Origin: Brugia malayi
Taxonomy: Eukaryota; Nematoda; Chromadorea; Rhabditida; Onchocercidae
DNA: 64,000 nucleotides
NCBI RefSeq assembly: GCF_000002995.4
Contig: NW_025062475.1
Coordinates: forward strand, 744,001 to 808,000
Direction of reading: 5' to 3'
Made by a program: the position numbers and the translations under genes. Shown here piece after piece: positions 62,071-64,000 of this stretch (its first letter is position 1; every line of letters starts with the position of its first letter). Below the pieces are notes generated by a model, which did no database searches, was not told the DNA's origin, and was given only the letters and a program-made list of their open reading frames with translations.

Positions 62071-64000
62071 GTCAGTAATAATTTATCAGTGATTATTCTG
62101 ATATTAATCTAAGTAAAAATATTAAAGAATAACATGCTGAAATAGTTTCCGGAAGTAATTCATAATTCATTTATGGATTGTGTGTAGTAGCTTTTCCGAT
62201 TTTCCTGTTAAACTTTTAACTTTCCCAAATGGCTTTTTATATCTTTTGCCTTTTTATGAAGTCATTGTATTTATGAATTAATTCTTTTTGCTATATTTTC
62301 AGTGGGGTAAATCGGTGTCATCAAAGCATTGAAAGCTAAAATAAGTCTTAATGGATTTATAAAGTTAATTTGTAGTAGCAAAAGTGATGATGATGATGAT
62401 GATGTAGAATGAAATAAGATGGGTAGAATAAGGGAGACAGGGGTAAGAAAAGGGTAAGGTGTATATGAATAATGTTACCCATCAATCAACCCGAAATAAA
62501 AGAGGAATTGATGGGACACAATAAAGCGGTCACTGTAAAAGTTACTCTCTTCCCTATCCTTCGACATGTATCACATCTTGTTACTATGATACATTGACGC
62601 AACAGCTGTCGTTGTCCTGAATTCATAAAAGCCGCTTAGCAACCTATTGTCAACCTAGTCGTCGATCTTGCTAACCATTTCTCTTCAAATTTTAACAATT
62701 TTGTTAAGCTTTTCTCAAAAAAAAAAAATTGTTTAAAAAAATAAAATAGAAAAATGAAGCAAAAGAAAAATAACAAAAAAAAAAAGAAGAAAATACAAAA
62801 TAAAAAAATAGGAAATAATAAAATTTGAGAAAAAAAAATGATCAAAATTATGATATTAAAAAATTTAAAAATTTTTTTATTACTTTCAAAAAATTTTTAC
62901 TTAAGACAAAAAATAAGAAAAAATAAAATAATTTTTTCTTATAGTTTCACTTGATAAAAATTAATTGAAAATTAATTTTTTCTTTTCTTTGCTTTTTTTT
63001 TTTTTTTTTTTTTTTTGTAATTTTAAAAAGTCTGTCACTGTGATAAAAATTTTTGTTTAAAATGTTGTGCAAATGTTTCATTAATTTTCATTAATATATC
63101 TTTTAATTTAAAACGATTAGAAATTAATTTCTGCTAATTAAGAAATGGCAACAACAATTGACATTGTTGAACTTTCCTCAACTGCGCAATACTTTTTTAT
63201 CGTTGCGATTTACAAAAAAAAAATGAAAATTTTATAAGTTTGAAATTTTTAAAAAATAAATAAAAATATATTCAGAAAAAAAAAAACAAATAATCAATTT
63301 TATTTAAAAATAACTAACTTTTTTGCTACTCAAATAAAAGAATTTAATTGGTAAATTAATTGTTAAGCATTAAATTAAATAGTGTTGTAAAAGAAAAGAT
63401 TTAGTTGTAAAAAGATGAAAAAAAAAAATTTTAAAAGAAAAAAAAAACCCAATCATTTTGTCTTTTCCATTTTAAAAATTTTTGCAGAACACAAAAAATA
63501 AATTAAGACGAAAAGGAAATTTTTTTTTAAATTTATTTTAATTAATTTATTTTTTTTCTCAAAATTTTTTTTTTTAGTTTAACATTGCGAAAATTTTTGT
63601 CTTCAGAAAAGTTTTATGATGTTAAAATTTGATTAATTTGATTTTATTTAAGATAAAAAATGGCAAATGAATGGTAAATAAAAACAATTGCTTCTTAGTT
63701 TGACTTAATAAAAAATTAAATGACAATTAATTAATTAATCAATTGTTATCATTCACTGCTGACAGTATTGTTTGATTTCTATTGCAATATATGTGAGCTT
63801 TGTATATGAAAATAAAAATTTTATTGAAATTTTATTTTGCAAACAGAAAGAAAGCTTAATTCGATATTTTTTCGAAATATTTTAGAAAATAGAAGAAAAC
63901 GAAAAAGATAAAATAAATAAAAGGAAGAAGAGCAAGTTCAATGAAATTTCCTTATTGTTAATTTATTTTAAAACAATTTAAAAAATATGTTGATGAGAAG
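59816..64000. other. Upstream intron or 5' region of tbx-2
   Basis: About 4.2 kb with no exon I can support on either strand. It has T-runs of 25-28 nt near 61120 and 62043, (GAT)n at 62382-62404, and two less AT-rich islands (61300-61500 and 62500-62690). Because the preceding T-box exon is absent, this is most likely intron of tbx-2, and the islands are candidates for enhancers. Confidence 0.55.
62382..62404. repeat. (GAT)n microsatellite
   Basis: Seven to eight GAT units upstream of the visible tbx-2 exons. Confidence 0.85.

Noticed and set aside
62636..62845. Minus-strand open frame ending EEKWLARSTTRLTIGC
   Set aside because: Most of it is a Phe/Leu translation of A-runs; it shows no T-box residues and no splice sites fitting the tbx-2 exon at 59815.

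Overview
This window looks like a nematode nuclear genome, most probably a filarial or related clade III worm. The evidence is intron-rich genes, GT-AG introns with short TTTTCAG-type acceptors, acceptor-like sites a few bases before start codons (as in spliced-leader trans-splicing), very AT-rich introns full of A/T homopolymers, and protein homologies to SAX-2/Furry and TBX-2. The species assignment is inference. No rRNA, tRNA, CRISPR array or intact transposon was recognised.

Layout. (1) 483-2767, plus strand: a six-exon gene for a Ser/Asn-rich protein of about 272 residues that I do not recognise. It may have more 5' exons left of the window. (2) 4404-8264, minus strand: a four-exon gene (649 aa) with an N-terminal MADF DNA-binding domain and a long unrecognised C-terminal region. 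All its exon phases close. (3) 9648-47627, plus strand: the dominant feature, a 38-kb gene that I reconstruct as 56 exons (8301 nt, 2766 aa), the orthologue of Furry (FRY; C. elegans SAX-2), a giant helical-repeat scaffold of the NDR kinase pathway. The 5' two thirds is compact with short introns; the 3' third has introns of 1-5.5 kb holding microsatellites and several perfect hairpins. (4) 52252-59815, minus strand: the last two exons of a TBX2/3-class T-box repressor gene (tbx-2). The 5' exons lie beyond the right edge of the window.

Genes 1 and 2 converge, genes 2 and 3 diverge from a 1.4-kb spacer, and genes 3 and 4 converge across 4.6 kb. The genes do not form an obvious pathway. Furry acts in cell shape and neurite control, and the MADF and T-box proteins are putative transcription regulators.

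The most interesting non-standard signals are a perfect 24-bp intronic hairpin at 39045-39112 with a second one 280 bp away, a miRNA-like stem at 28381-28447, a 21-bp coding hairpin made by facing Gly and Pro codon runs in tbx-2, an in-frame 87-nt possible exitron in the MADF gene, a C-terminal eh1-like motif in the T-box protein, and an unexplained coding-like stretch inside a furry intron (40840-40990). I found no clear evidence of a wholly new system. Exon models come from reading splice sites and phases by eye, without transcript data.
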